NCBI GenBank assembly: GCA_003645845.1
Contig: QNCV01000204.1
Coordinates: 1 to 5,157, forward strand
Source of the DNA: Fidelibacterota bacterium
GTDB lineage: Bacteria; Fidelibacterota; UBA2242
Direction of reading: 5' to 3'
DNA: 5,157 bases
The translations under genes and the position numbers were made by a program. Position 1 is the first letter of the stretch, and every line of letters begins with the position of its first letter. The notes beneath the pieces were generated by a model, which worked only from the letters and a program-made list of their open reading frames with translations, was not told where the DNA came from and searched no databases. Shown one piece after another: positions 1 through 5,157 of this stretch.

Positions 1-12
1 AAAGCCAGATTA

Positions 13-624
13 TTACAGACGGAGCGCCATACAGATTCCGTCATCCACAGGTCCATGACCGGGCAGGTGAGCAAAGAGATTTACAGAGCGCCAGCCTGGA
101 TTTATTGCGATTTCCCGGTTGAATGGGTCGGCCTCCGGCAGGGCGGTATTATCCACAACAAGCAGACCGCCCGGACGCAGCAGACGGTGGACATCGGTTA
201 AAGCCCTGGCATAGAATTCCTTGTCGATGTCCATGAAAATCATATCGTATCGTGGTTTTAATTCTTTTATAACGCAGAGCGCTTCGCCGAAAATAAGTTC
301 GATTTTCTCAAAAACTCCCGCTTTCTTAAAATTGGTTTCGGCCTGTTCAATAATGGAGAGACCGTATTCAACAGTAGTAACTTTGCCGTTTTGCGGGATT
401 GCGTTTGCCAGATAGAGGGTGGAATAGCCGATAGAGGTTCCGAGTTCGAGGATGTTATGCGCTTTGATACCACGGGCCAGAAGATACAGTAGTTCGCCCA
501 CTACCGGTCCGACTATGTGGTAACCCTCGCGGGCGGCCTGCTTTCCCATCTGAATCAATAAGGGGTCCTGTTTGGGAATAAAATGGTCGAAATATTGCTT
601 TGCATTGGGAATGATATCCGGCAT
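13..624 (-). CDS. Metal-dependent class I SAM O-methyltransferase (caffeoyl-CoA/catechol OMT-like family)
   Basis: This 203-residue protein looks like a complete small cytoplasmic O-methyltransferase of the family 3 type (catechol and caffeoyl-CoA OMT-like), which moves a methyl group from S-adenosylmethionine to a hydroxyl. The SAM-binding motif I is ELGTSIGYST at residues 60-69, followed by the acidic strand end VTTVE (E86). The motif FMDIDKEFY (130-138) matches the family's (I/V)DADKxxY signature and supplies D132. VVDN at 156-159 supplies D158 and N159. In the family these three residues bind the divalent cation. The tail GPVDDGICMALRL fits the usual C-terminal strand. The length is normal for bacterial members (about 200-220 residues). 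The start is supported by a strong AAGGAG five bases upstream. It is the last of three minus-strand genes, 15 bases after the symporter, so it is probably cotranscribed. The substrate cannot be deduced: bacterial members act on varied phenolic or other hydroxylated compounds. Family assignment is firm, role unknown. Confidence 0.93.
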   Translation of the reverse strand: MPDIIPNAKQYFDHFIPKQDPLLIQMGKQAAREGYHIVGPVVGELLYLLARGIKAHNILELGTSIGYSTLYLANAIPQNGKVTTVEYGLSIIEQAETNFKKAGVFEKIELIFGEALCVIKELKPRYDMIFMDIDKEFYARALTDVHRLLRPGGLLVVDNTALPEADPFNREIAINPGWRSVNLFAHLPGHGPVDDGICMALRL

Positions 625-629
625 ACTTG

Positions 630-635
630 CTCCTT
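630..635 (-). promoter_or_regulatory. Shine-Dalgarno sequence of the O-methyltransferase
   Basis: The minus strand reads AAGGAG here, five bases before the ATG at 624-622. It lies in the 15-base gap between the symporter stop and the methyltransferase start. It fixes the start codon and is the only strong Shine-Dalgarno match among the five genes in the window. Confidence 0.75.
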
Positions 636-639
636 CATA

Positions 640-660
640 TCAAATAGTATACTTATTTGA
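640..660. repeat. Near-perfect AT-rich palindrome at the symporter stop codon
   Basis: The arms TCAAATA (640-646) and TATTTGA (654-660) are exact reverse complements, and the segment between them contains the self-complementary GTATAC (647-652) plus one extra T. The whole element is therefore palindromic apart from one base. It spans the last codons and stop of the symporter gene and lies just upstream of the methyltransferase ribosome binding site. It could fold in the mRNA or bind a dimeric protein. It has no GC-rich stem or U-run, so it is not a standard terminator. The symmetry is seen directly; a function is not shown. Confidence 0.45.
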
Positions 661-2097
661 GGAAGAAAAGCGCATCCGGTTACTTGTCAGGCTGAAAAAA
701 CAGATAAATCCAAGTGTTGCGCCGAAATTTATCACCGCGTAATAATGAAGCGCAAGATTGTGAACCAGCAGGATTGTCATTGAACTGAATATCAATCCGG
801 CCAGACCACCCCAAAAGGCGCCCCCGGCGGTACAGGTTCGGATATATCTGCCGGCGAAAAACAGCGCCAACAAGGGGCTGCCGAAGCCATTGACGACTTT
901 GTTCGCTATTTCGAAGATGCTGCCGAAATGCTGCATATTTACGGCAACGATTATGATTAAACTTCCGATAAGCAAAACCAGCATTTGGGGCGGAATTTTT
1001 TTAATTAGCGCTGAATCGGAAAAGTCGGTGCTGAATATCGTACTGCAGGAGTGAATCCCGGAATCGAAACTGGACATGCTGGCGGCGATGATGGCAGTAA
1101 TCATCAGACCCTTTACTCCAACGGGCAGATTTATCAAAAAGCGGGTGAAATATTTAATCGGCAAGATGCTCTCCAGGATGGGTGAACCCTGTTGAATAAA
1201 ATAGGCATAGATGGCCAATCCCAGGAATGCCAGTAGTATTATCGAACCTGTCGCTGCGAGGTAATTCAGAGTAAATCCCCTTTTTGCCTGTGTAATGGTT
1301 TTTGCTGTCAGGTAACGCTGGACAACCATCTGGTCGGCAGAGTAACGGGTCAGGAATGCAATGAATGTCCCGATCAGAGCGCTCCAGAAACTGATTCGAA
1401 TCCGGGGATCGAGGCTGAAAATGCCCGGATCGAAGGGGTGAAAGGGTTTGAGTAAACCCCCGGCGGCTGCGGTTTCGCCGATTCCCCATAATCCACCCGG
1501 TATGCAATTGATCGTATATACGATTGTGGCAAGCAATCCGCCGATCATAATAAAAAATTGCATTACGTCTGTCCAGATTACGGCCCGAATGCCACCGAGA
1601 AATGTATAAAGCGTTGCAATACTTCCAGTCAGAATAATCAGCGTATTCAGAGAAATGCCGCTGATCTGACTGAGAATCCGGCCAGGAACATAGACAACGG
1701 TTCCGACCCACAGAATTCGCCAGAGGATAAACATAACAGCCGCCAGATGACGGACTTTCCGATGAAAACGGATTTCCAGGTATTCATAAGCGCTGGTGAC
1801 ATTAAGGTTCAGAAAAAAAGGGATTACGATTTTCCTGATGGGAATTGAAACAAGGTAAAAAACGGGAACACTCATCAGGACATAAAGACCGTTACCGAAT
1901 ACTTCACCGGAGAATGCCGTGATGTTTATGGCGCTGAATGCCGTGACCATTATGGAAAGACCGACCGGTGCCCAGCCAAGTGATCGCCCCGCCAGCAGGT
2001 AATTTTCCCGTTGATCGTTTTTGCGATAAAACAACAGCCCGAGAATCAGGCTGATGAGGAGATAAGCACCGAGTATAAGGCCATCTATTCTGTCCAT
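640..2097 (-). CDS. Sodium:solute symporter (SSF family, SLC5-like)
   Basis: This is a 485-residue polytopic inner-membrane protein, about 13 predicted hydrophobic segments by eye, of the solute:sodium symporter family with the LeuT fold. It would couple sodium entry to uptake of a small solute. Family landmarks are the early GRSLGWAPVGLSIMVTAFSA (37-56) covering the first core helix, GGIRAVIWTDVMQFFIM (168-184), SADQMVVQRYLTAK (253-266) and AASMSSFDSGIHSCST (338-353). The last is the core helix whose serines normally form the Na2 sodium site. The stretch DPRIRISFW (230-238) before the DQ-QRY motif recalls the SLC5A5/6/8 branch (iodide, vitamin and monocarboxylate carriers), so the substrate need not be a sugar. 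Length and architecture are normal and no break is seen. It starts 10 bases after the manA stop, with no clear Shine-Dalgarno sequence, and ends 15 bases before the methyltransferase, suggesting one operon. With sugar-phosphate genes on both sides, a sugar or sugar acid is a reasonable guess, but only the family is firm. Confidence 0.93.
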   Translation of the reverse strand: MDRIDGLILGAYLLISLILGLLFYRKNDQRENYLLAGRSLGWAPVGLSIMVTAFSAINITAFSGEVFGNGLYVLMSVPVFYLVSIPIRKIVIPFFLNLNVTSAYEYLEIRFHRKVRHLAAVMFILWRILWVGTVVYVPGRILSQISGISLNTLIILTGSIATLYTFLGGIRAVIWTDVMQFFIMIGGLLATIVYTINCIPGGLWGIGETAAAGGLLKPFHPFDPGIFSLDPRIRISFWSALIGTFIAFLTRYSADQMVVQRYLTAKTITQAKRGFTLNYLAATGSIILLAFLGLAIYAYFIQQGSPILESILPIKYFTRFLINLPVGVKGLMITAIIAASMSSFDSGIHSCSTIFSTDFSDSALIKKIPPQMLVLLIGSLIIIVAVNMQHFGSIFEIANKVVNGFGSPLLALFFAGRYIRTCTAGGAFWGGLAGLIFSSMTILLVHNLALHYYAVINFGATLGFICFFSLTSNRMRFSSSNKYTI

Positions 2098-2107
2098 TGA
2101 TATTCGA

Positions 2108-3343
2108 TTACGGAATTTGTACTCTGAAAATTGTCAGAGCTGTCTTTGCTGTTATCGAATATTCTTTCAGGTTTCCGGGAATGATAAACGATGACCCCCG
2201 GCTGATTTTCAGAGAAGATTTTCCCGTTTTCCATTGTAAAACCCCATTTCCCTTTAGACAAAGAAAAAATTCGACTCTGTTTCCGGTTCTGAAATGGTGG
2301 CAGTTTTCCGTAATTTCATAACGGGTGATCTTGAATTCCGCGGTAAAAACCGGGTATCTGAATTCGCCGTCAGACTGTTTTGGCTTTACCGGACGGATGG
2401 AATTCGGTGAATAATCCAGGATAGTCATCAGGGTATTAATGTCCTGAAATTTTGGCGTGAGACCGGCCCGGACGACATTGTCGGAATTGGCCATACATTC
2501 AATGATGTTGCCTTTGATGTAAGCATGGGGAATACCGGGGGCAATACAAAGGGCTTCATTGGTTTTTAAATTCAACAATCGCAGAAAAAACAGGGAAAAC
2601 AATCCGACGTCGGAATTTCCGTATTTTTCCCGAGCCTGCAGAAATATATTTTCGTGGGTTGTACGGCGTGTTTTTTTCGACTTCAATCGTGTCGCAAGTT
2701 CATCCACGTATTTTTGGTATAATTCTTTCTTTGTTTGAGATAAGTGAACGATGTCCTGATAGAGTCGACGGATGTGGTTTTTCTGTTGCTCCCGGGATAA
2801 CCGGTGAGAGGGGAAGATATCGGAAAGTGCATCCCGACCCAGAAAGTCGCCAATCTCAGGATAACGAAGAATAGTTTTCCGACATTGATAATAGGTAATA
2901 AAACCGGCTAACGCCGTCAGGGAATCAAGAGCAATCGCAATTTCCGGTTTGTGGTTGTTATCCGGGTAGTGGTCAGGGTCGTTTTTATGGAATAATTCCG
3001 CCTGGCTTTTGGTTGGATGCGCCTGAATGGAGAGGGCTTCATCCGCTGACAGTATTTTAAATAGAAAGGGTAATTGATTATCAAATTTCCGGGCGACTTC
3101 AGGGCCCAGAATCAGATCGGGAAAACGCTGGATCAGATCGTTCAGCGGTAGTTTTTTATTATCAATGCTGATTAGTGAAGGTGCCGACGGATGAGCGCCT
3201 ATCCAAAGTTCGGCGTAGGGTTTTGACTTTTCGGCTTCGATACCAAGCAATTCGGGAATAATTGCATCCGGCGTAACGGTTCCCCATTTGTAATGCTGAA
3301 CAGCATTATACAGATAAAATGGTTTGTTTAACAAATTGTTCAT
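2108..3343 (-). CDS. manA: Mannose-6-phosphate isomerase, class I (phosphomannose isomerase)
   Basis: ManA interconverts mannose-6-phosphate and fructose-6-phosphate in the cytoplasm with a bound zinc. It serves mannose catabolism or, in reverse, supplies GDP-mannose for glycans. The 411-residue protein has all class I (cupin) signatures: YAELWIGAHPSAPS (43-56), SIQAHPTK (105-112) with zinc ligands Q107 and H109, NHKPEIAIAL (130-139) with E134, and GIPHAYIKGNIIECMANSDN (270-289) with H273. VVRAGLTPKF (290-299) follows, with R292 matching the catalytic arginine. A helical insertion occupies roughly 150-245 and the C-terminal cupin (about 330-411) is present. The length is close to the E. coli enzyme (about 390 residues). 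The start ATG has no visible Shine-Dalgarno sequence, but the family N-terminus (PFYLYNAVQHYKWG) begins at residue 8, so the start is credible. It is the first gene of the minus-strand group, 10 bases before the symporter, and diverges from the deacetylase-nagA pair. Function is near certain; the physiological direction is not. Confidence 0.96.
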   Translation of the reverse strand: MNNLLNKPFYLYNAVQHYKWGTVTPDAIIPELLGIEAEKSKPYAELWIGAHPSAPSLISIDNKKLPLNDLIQRFPDLILGPEVARKFDNQLPFLFKILSADEALSIQAHPTKSQAELFHKNDPDHYPDNNHKPEIAIALDSLTALAGFITYYQCRKTILRYPEIGDFLGRDALSDIFPSHRLSREQQKNHIRRLYQDIVHLSQTKKELYQKYVDELATRLKSKKTRRTTHENIFLQAREKYGNSDVGLFSLFFLRLLNLKTNEALCIAPGIPHAYIKGNIIECMANSDNVVRAGLTPKFQDINTLMTILDYSPNSIRPVKPKQSDGEFRYPVFTAEFKITRYEITENCHHFRTGNRVEFFLCLKGNGVLQWKTGKSSLKISRGSSFIIPGNLKEYSITAKTALTIFRVQIP

Positions 3344-3438
3344 TTTAGTGCCATTAGTTGTCAGTGTTTATCCTACACCTGTTAATATAATCAATTTAAA
3401 TCAAAATTAACACGTTTAGACCAGCAATAAAAGAGGGA

Positions 3439-3462
3439 AGGGGTTGTCGGCAAACAACCCCT
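3439..3462. repeat. Perfect 9-bp hairpin in the divergent intergenic region
   Basis: AGGGGTTGT (3439-3447) and ACAACCCCT (3454-3462) are exact reverse complements separated by six bases, CGGCAA. Read on the minus strand, the stem is followed by a pyrimidine-rich stretch, TCCCTCTTTT. That is terminator- or attenuator-like for a transcript heading into manA, although the T-run begins several bases late. On the plus strand no T-run follows. It could instead be an operator for a dimeric regulator. The stem is seen directly; the function is inferred. Confidence 0.6.
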
Positions 3463-3464
3463 AA

Positions 3465-3499
3465 AGATTCTTGAAGATGTGTGGGTTTGTAAAGAATCT
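3465..3499. repeat. Interrupted 8-bp inverted repeat upstream of the deacetylase
   Basis: AGATTCTT (3465-3472) and AAGAATCT (3492-3499) are exact reverse complements with a 19-base spacer. The two arms also sit in partly direct copies, TAAAGATTCT and TAAAGAATCT, whose starts are 28 bases apart. The element begins three bases after the neighbouring hairpin and ends ten bases before the TTGACA at 3509. That position would suit an operator or activator site for the plus-strand genes. A long spacer makes an RNA hairpin less likely than paired protein sites. Function is inferred. Confidence 0.45.
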
Positions 3500-3599
3500 G
3501 TAAACTCTTTGACAATTTCGTGAAAAAATAGTTGTCCTTCGTTCTTTAACGGTGTGGTAAATAATATAAAAACCTGTTATTTTACATCAATGAAGCGGG

Positions 3600-4421
3600 A
3601 TGAATACTGTGACTCGATCTGAGCAAAAGAAATATCTTATTTTGCTCGTCATACTTGGATTAGCGATCGGCTTTTTATCTGTATGTGGAAAATCTGAACG
3701 GCACAACTTCGTTGTTTCACACGGGGCAATTATTCGGGGGGACACAACCCGCAAAGAGATTGCCCTGGTTTTTACGGGCGGCGATTTCAGTGATGGCGGA
3801 GATCATATTCGGGATGTCTTAAAACGGGAAAATGTGTTGGCTGGTTTTTTCTTTACCGGTGATTTTTACCGGAATAAAAAAAACAGCCGGTTGGTTCAAA
3901 CGCTTGCGGAAAACGGTCATTATCTGGGGCCTCATTCGGACCGGCATCTGCTCTATTGCAGCTGGAAAGACCGGGATTCTACATTAGTAACCAAAGATCA
4001 GTTTGTTCGGGACATTCTCAATAATTACCGGGAGATGAAAAGATTCGGAATTTCCAGGCGGGATGCGCCTTTCTTTATTCCGCCTTATGAGTGGTACAAT
4101 GAAACGACTGTCCAATGGGCACAAGAGGCAGGACTGATTCTGTTCAATTTTACACCCGGAACTCTATCCAATGCCGATTACACAACTCCGGATATGAAGA
4201 ATTACCGCGATTCCGAGACAATCTATCAAAGCATCTTAACTTATGAGGAAAATCATACCGGGGGCTTGAACGGTTTTATTCTGCTCGTCCATATTGGCAG
4301 CCATCCTGATCGCAAAGATAAATTTTACCTGATGTTGAAACCGCTGGTTGTTGAGTTGAAAAACCGGGGCTACCGGTTTGTGCGAATCGATAAACTCATA
4401 GGAAAGTGGATTGGAAAATGA
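3600..4421 (+). CDS. Polysaccharide deacetylase-like protein (CE4/NodB-type variant), membrane-anchored or exported
   Basis: This 273-residue protein has a positively charged start and one hydrophobic segment (about residues 12-29), then a NodB-like domain from about 53 to 267. The CE4 family removes N-acetyl groups from GlcNAc polymers such as chitin or peptidoglycan, or O-acetyl groups from xylan. Visible motifs are GPHSDRH (110-116), giving the metal-binding pair H112 and H116, FFIPPYEWYN (158-167) matching motif 3, and ILLVHIG (227-233) with H231 as the likely catalytic histidine. Motif 1 is unusual: instead of TFDDG it reads VFTGGDFSDGG (57-67), leaving D62 or D65 as candidate acidic residues. 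I recall this form in a Bacteroidetes-type subgroup, so it is probably a variant rather than damage. The hydrophobic segment ends LSVC (C29), a poor lipobox because valine precedes the cysteine. An uncleaved anchor or lipoprotein is possible. The start has only a weak purine stretch (GAAGCGGG) before it. Its stop overlaps the nagA start, indicating cotranscription. Fold is confident, substrate unproven. Confidence 0.85.
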   Translation: MNTVTRSEQKKYLILLVILGLAIGFLSVCGKSERHNFVVSHGAIIRGDTTRKEIALVFTGGDFSDGGDHIRDVLKRENVLAGFFFTGDFYRNKKNSRLVQTLAENGHYLGPHSDRHLLYCSWKDRDSTLVTKDQFVRDILNNYREMKRFGISRRDAPFFIPPYEWYNETTVQWAQEAGLILFNFTPGTLSNADYTTPDMKNYRDSETIYQSILTYEENHTGGLNGFILLVHIGSHPDRKDKFYLMLKPLVVELKNRGYRFVRIDKLIGKWIGK

Positions 4422-5157
4422 TCCAAAATCGAAAACTGATCCTGAAAAAATGTCGGTTATATAATCGTTTGAACGGTCCGTTGGTAACAATCATTATTGA
4501 GAATGGTCGAATTCTTTACGTTGGTCCTGATTCGATAGGCGAATCCGCCGAAAGCATTGATATTGCCGGAAAAATTGTTGCTCCCGGTATAATTGACATT
4601 CATATCCAGGGGGCCGGAGGCGGCGATGTTTTGGACGGAAATCTGTCATCTTTACAAGCAATGTCAAAAACCCTGGCGCGTTTCGGCGTTACGGGATTTC
4701 TGGCGACAACCGTAATGAATCCTGACAGGAATAATCGCCATTTACAGGTTCTGGCTGATCACTGGTCTGACGATCTCGGCGGCGCCCGAATTCTTGGCTG
4801 TCACCTGGAGGGGCCGTTCATTAATCCGGAGAAGAGAGGTGGTATTGCAGAAGGAGCCATCTATCCGCCTTCAGGGGAGCGATTGTCGGAGATATTTGAT
4901 CTCTTAGGTAATGGTTTGAAGATGATGACCATTGCGCCGGAGATTGACGGCAGCCGGAATGTTATAACTGAATTATTAAAACATGGATGTATACCTTCTT
5001 TTGGGCATTCCAGGGCGAATTATCGACAGGCGAAGGAGGCATTTGCAAAGGGTCTTGAGCATGTGACGCATGTGTTCAATGCCATGTTACCATTGCATCA
5101 TCGGGAACCGGGGCCGCTTTTGGCTCTCCTGGAATCCGATAGGGCGACAGTGCAGAT
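4418..5157 (+). CDS. nagA: N-acetylglucosamine-6-phosphate deacetylase, N-terminal part (cut by window end)
   Basis: NagA hydrolyses GlcNAc-6-phosphate to glucosamine-6-phosphate and acetate in the cytoplasm, the first committed step of amino-sugar breakdown and also used in cell-wall recycling. The frame is open from the ATG at 4418 to the window edge, giving 246 residues of a family near 380. Amidohydrolase landmarks are present: VAPGIIDIHIQGAGGGD (54-70), HLEGPFINPEKRGG (129-142) with metal ligand E131, SFGHSRANYRQA (194-205) with H197, and THVFNAMLPLHHREPG (217-232) with H218, N221 and the substrate-loop HHREPG. The first metal motif is H62-x-Q64, where many bacterial NagA proteins have HxH and the E. 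coli enzyme has QxN. The catalytic aspartate and C-terminus lie outside the window. The start overlaps the deacetylase stop as ATGA, with AGGAAAG at 4400-4406 as a rather distant ribosome site, so translational coupling is likely. nagB might follow downstream, but this cannot be seen. Confidence 0.95.
   Translation, partial: MIQNRKLILKKCRLYNRLNGPLVTIIIENGRILYVGPDSIGESAESIDIAGKIVAPGIIDIHIQGAGGGDVLDGNLSSLQAMSKTLARFGVTGFLATTVMNPDRNNRHLQVLADHWSDDLGGARILGCHLEGPFINPEKRGGIAEGAIYPPSGERLSEIFDLLGNGLKMMTIAPEIDGSRNVITELLKHGCIPSFGHSRANYRQAKEAFAKGLEHVTHVFNAMLPLHHREPGPLLALLESDRATVQ

Larger units (their letters stand above)
3344..3599. promoter_or_regulatory. Divergent intergenic region with probable promoters for both operons
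   Basis: This AT-rich 256-base gap separates two divergently read genes, so it should hold both promoters. On the plus strand a TTGACA lies at 3509-3514, but no good -10 box follows at 16-18 bases. An AT-rich run with TAATAT (3562-3567) is another possible -10 without a clear -35. On the minus strand the AT-rich block 3381-3411 contains TATATT (3389-3384), a plausible -10 for manA with only a weak upstream partner. That block is flanked by the inverted hexamers GTTAAT (3381-3386) and ATTAAC (3406-3411). The word GTTGTC occurs three times in one orientation (3357, 3443, 3531). No tRNA and no supported small gene is visible. The existence of promoters is inferred from gene layout; the exact boxes are uncertain. 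Confidence 0.6.

Noticed and set aside
221..473. Short open frames of 64 and 68 codons within the methyltransferase gene
   Set aside because: They lie wholly inside a well-supported gene in other frames, show no domain or ribosome site, and read as composition-driven shadows.
1154..1848. Open frames of 185 codons (minus) and 96 codons (plus) inside the symporter gene
   Set aside because: The translations are rich in Arg, Ser, Asn and Cys with no motif, while the symporter frame carries clear family signatures over the same bases.
2097..2874. Open frames of 74 and 71 codons on the plus strand opposite manA
   Set aside because: They are antisense to conserved ManA sequence, with no recognisable protein features.
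3344..3599. Riboswitch or small RNA in the divergent gap
   Set aside because: Apart from the single hairpin and the interrupted repeat, I could not assemble a multi-helix structure or recognise a known riboswitch core.
3590..3622. Ten-codon ATG frame overlapping the deacetylase start, out of frame
   Set aside because: It is a possible leader peptide, but it is very short, has no Shine-Dalgarno sequence and a featureless composition, so chance is the simplest explanation.
3600..3689. Lipoprotein signal on the deacetylase (cysteine at residue 29)
   Set aside because: The residues before the cysteine are L-S-V, and valine at -1 breaks the usual lipobox. I kept it only as a possibility and called the protein membrane-anchored or exported.
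4236..4490. 84-codon minus-strand frame across the deacetylase-nagA junction
   Set aside because: It is antisense to two well-supported genes, and its sequence shows no known motif.

Overview
The window is a compact stretch of bacterial chromosome holding five protein-coding genes in two divergent groups around a 256-base intergenic region (3344-3599). It is almost fully coding, with gaps of 15 and 10 bases and one 4-base overlap. I see no tRNA, rRNA, CRISPR array, transposase, integrase, phage gene or plasmid gene. Composition is moderate, with coding regions near even GC and a clearly AT-richer intergenic region. The deacetylase resembles a CE4-like variant that I associate with Bacteroidetes and related phyla. 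Only one of the five starts (the methyltransferase) has a strong Shine-Dalgarno sequence. Together these hint at a member of the Bacteroidetes/FCB assemblage or a related uncultured lineage, but this is a weak inference and I do not name a genus.

Minus strand, read from 3343 down to 13: a class I mannose-6-phosphate isomerase (ManA), a sodium:solute symporter (SSF family), and a small metal-dependent class I O-methyltransferase. The spacing suggests one transcript. ManA interconverts mannose-6-P and fructose-6-P. The symporter would import a small solute, possibly a sugar or a carboxylate. The methyltransferase substrate is unknown.

Plus strand, from 3600 to the window end: a membrane-anchored or exported polysaccharide-deacetylase-like protein with an unusual first catalytic motif. 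It overlaps by ATGA the start of N-acetylglucosamine-6-phosphate deacetylase (NagA), which is cut off by the window edge after 246 codons. The pair points to handling of N-acetylated amino sugars: an envelope or extracellular deacetylase coupled to a cytoplasmic GlcNAc-6-P deacetylase.

The common theme is entry of hexoses and amino sugars at fructose-6-phosphate, to which both ManA and the NagA route lead. The divergent intergenic region carries a perfect 9-bp hairpin, a perfect 8-bp interrupted inverted repeat and three evenly spaced GTTGTC words, so shared control of both arms is plausible but unproven. I found no convincing evidence of a wholly new system. The points most worth a second look are the variant deacetylase motif, the mixed NagA metal motif and the intergenic repeats.
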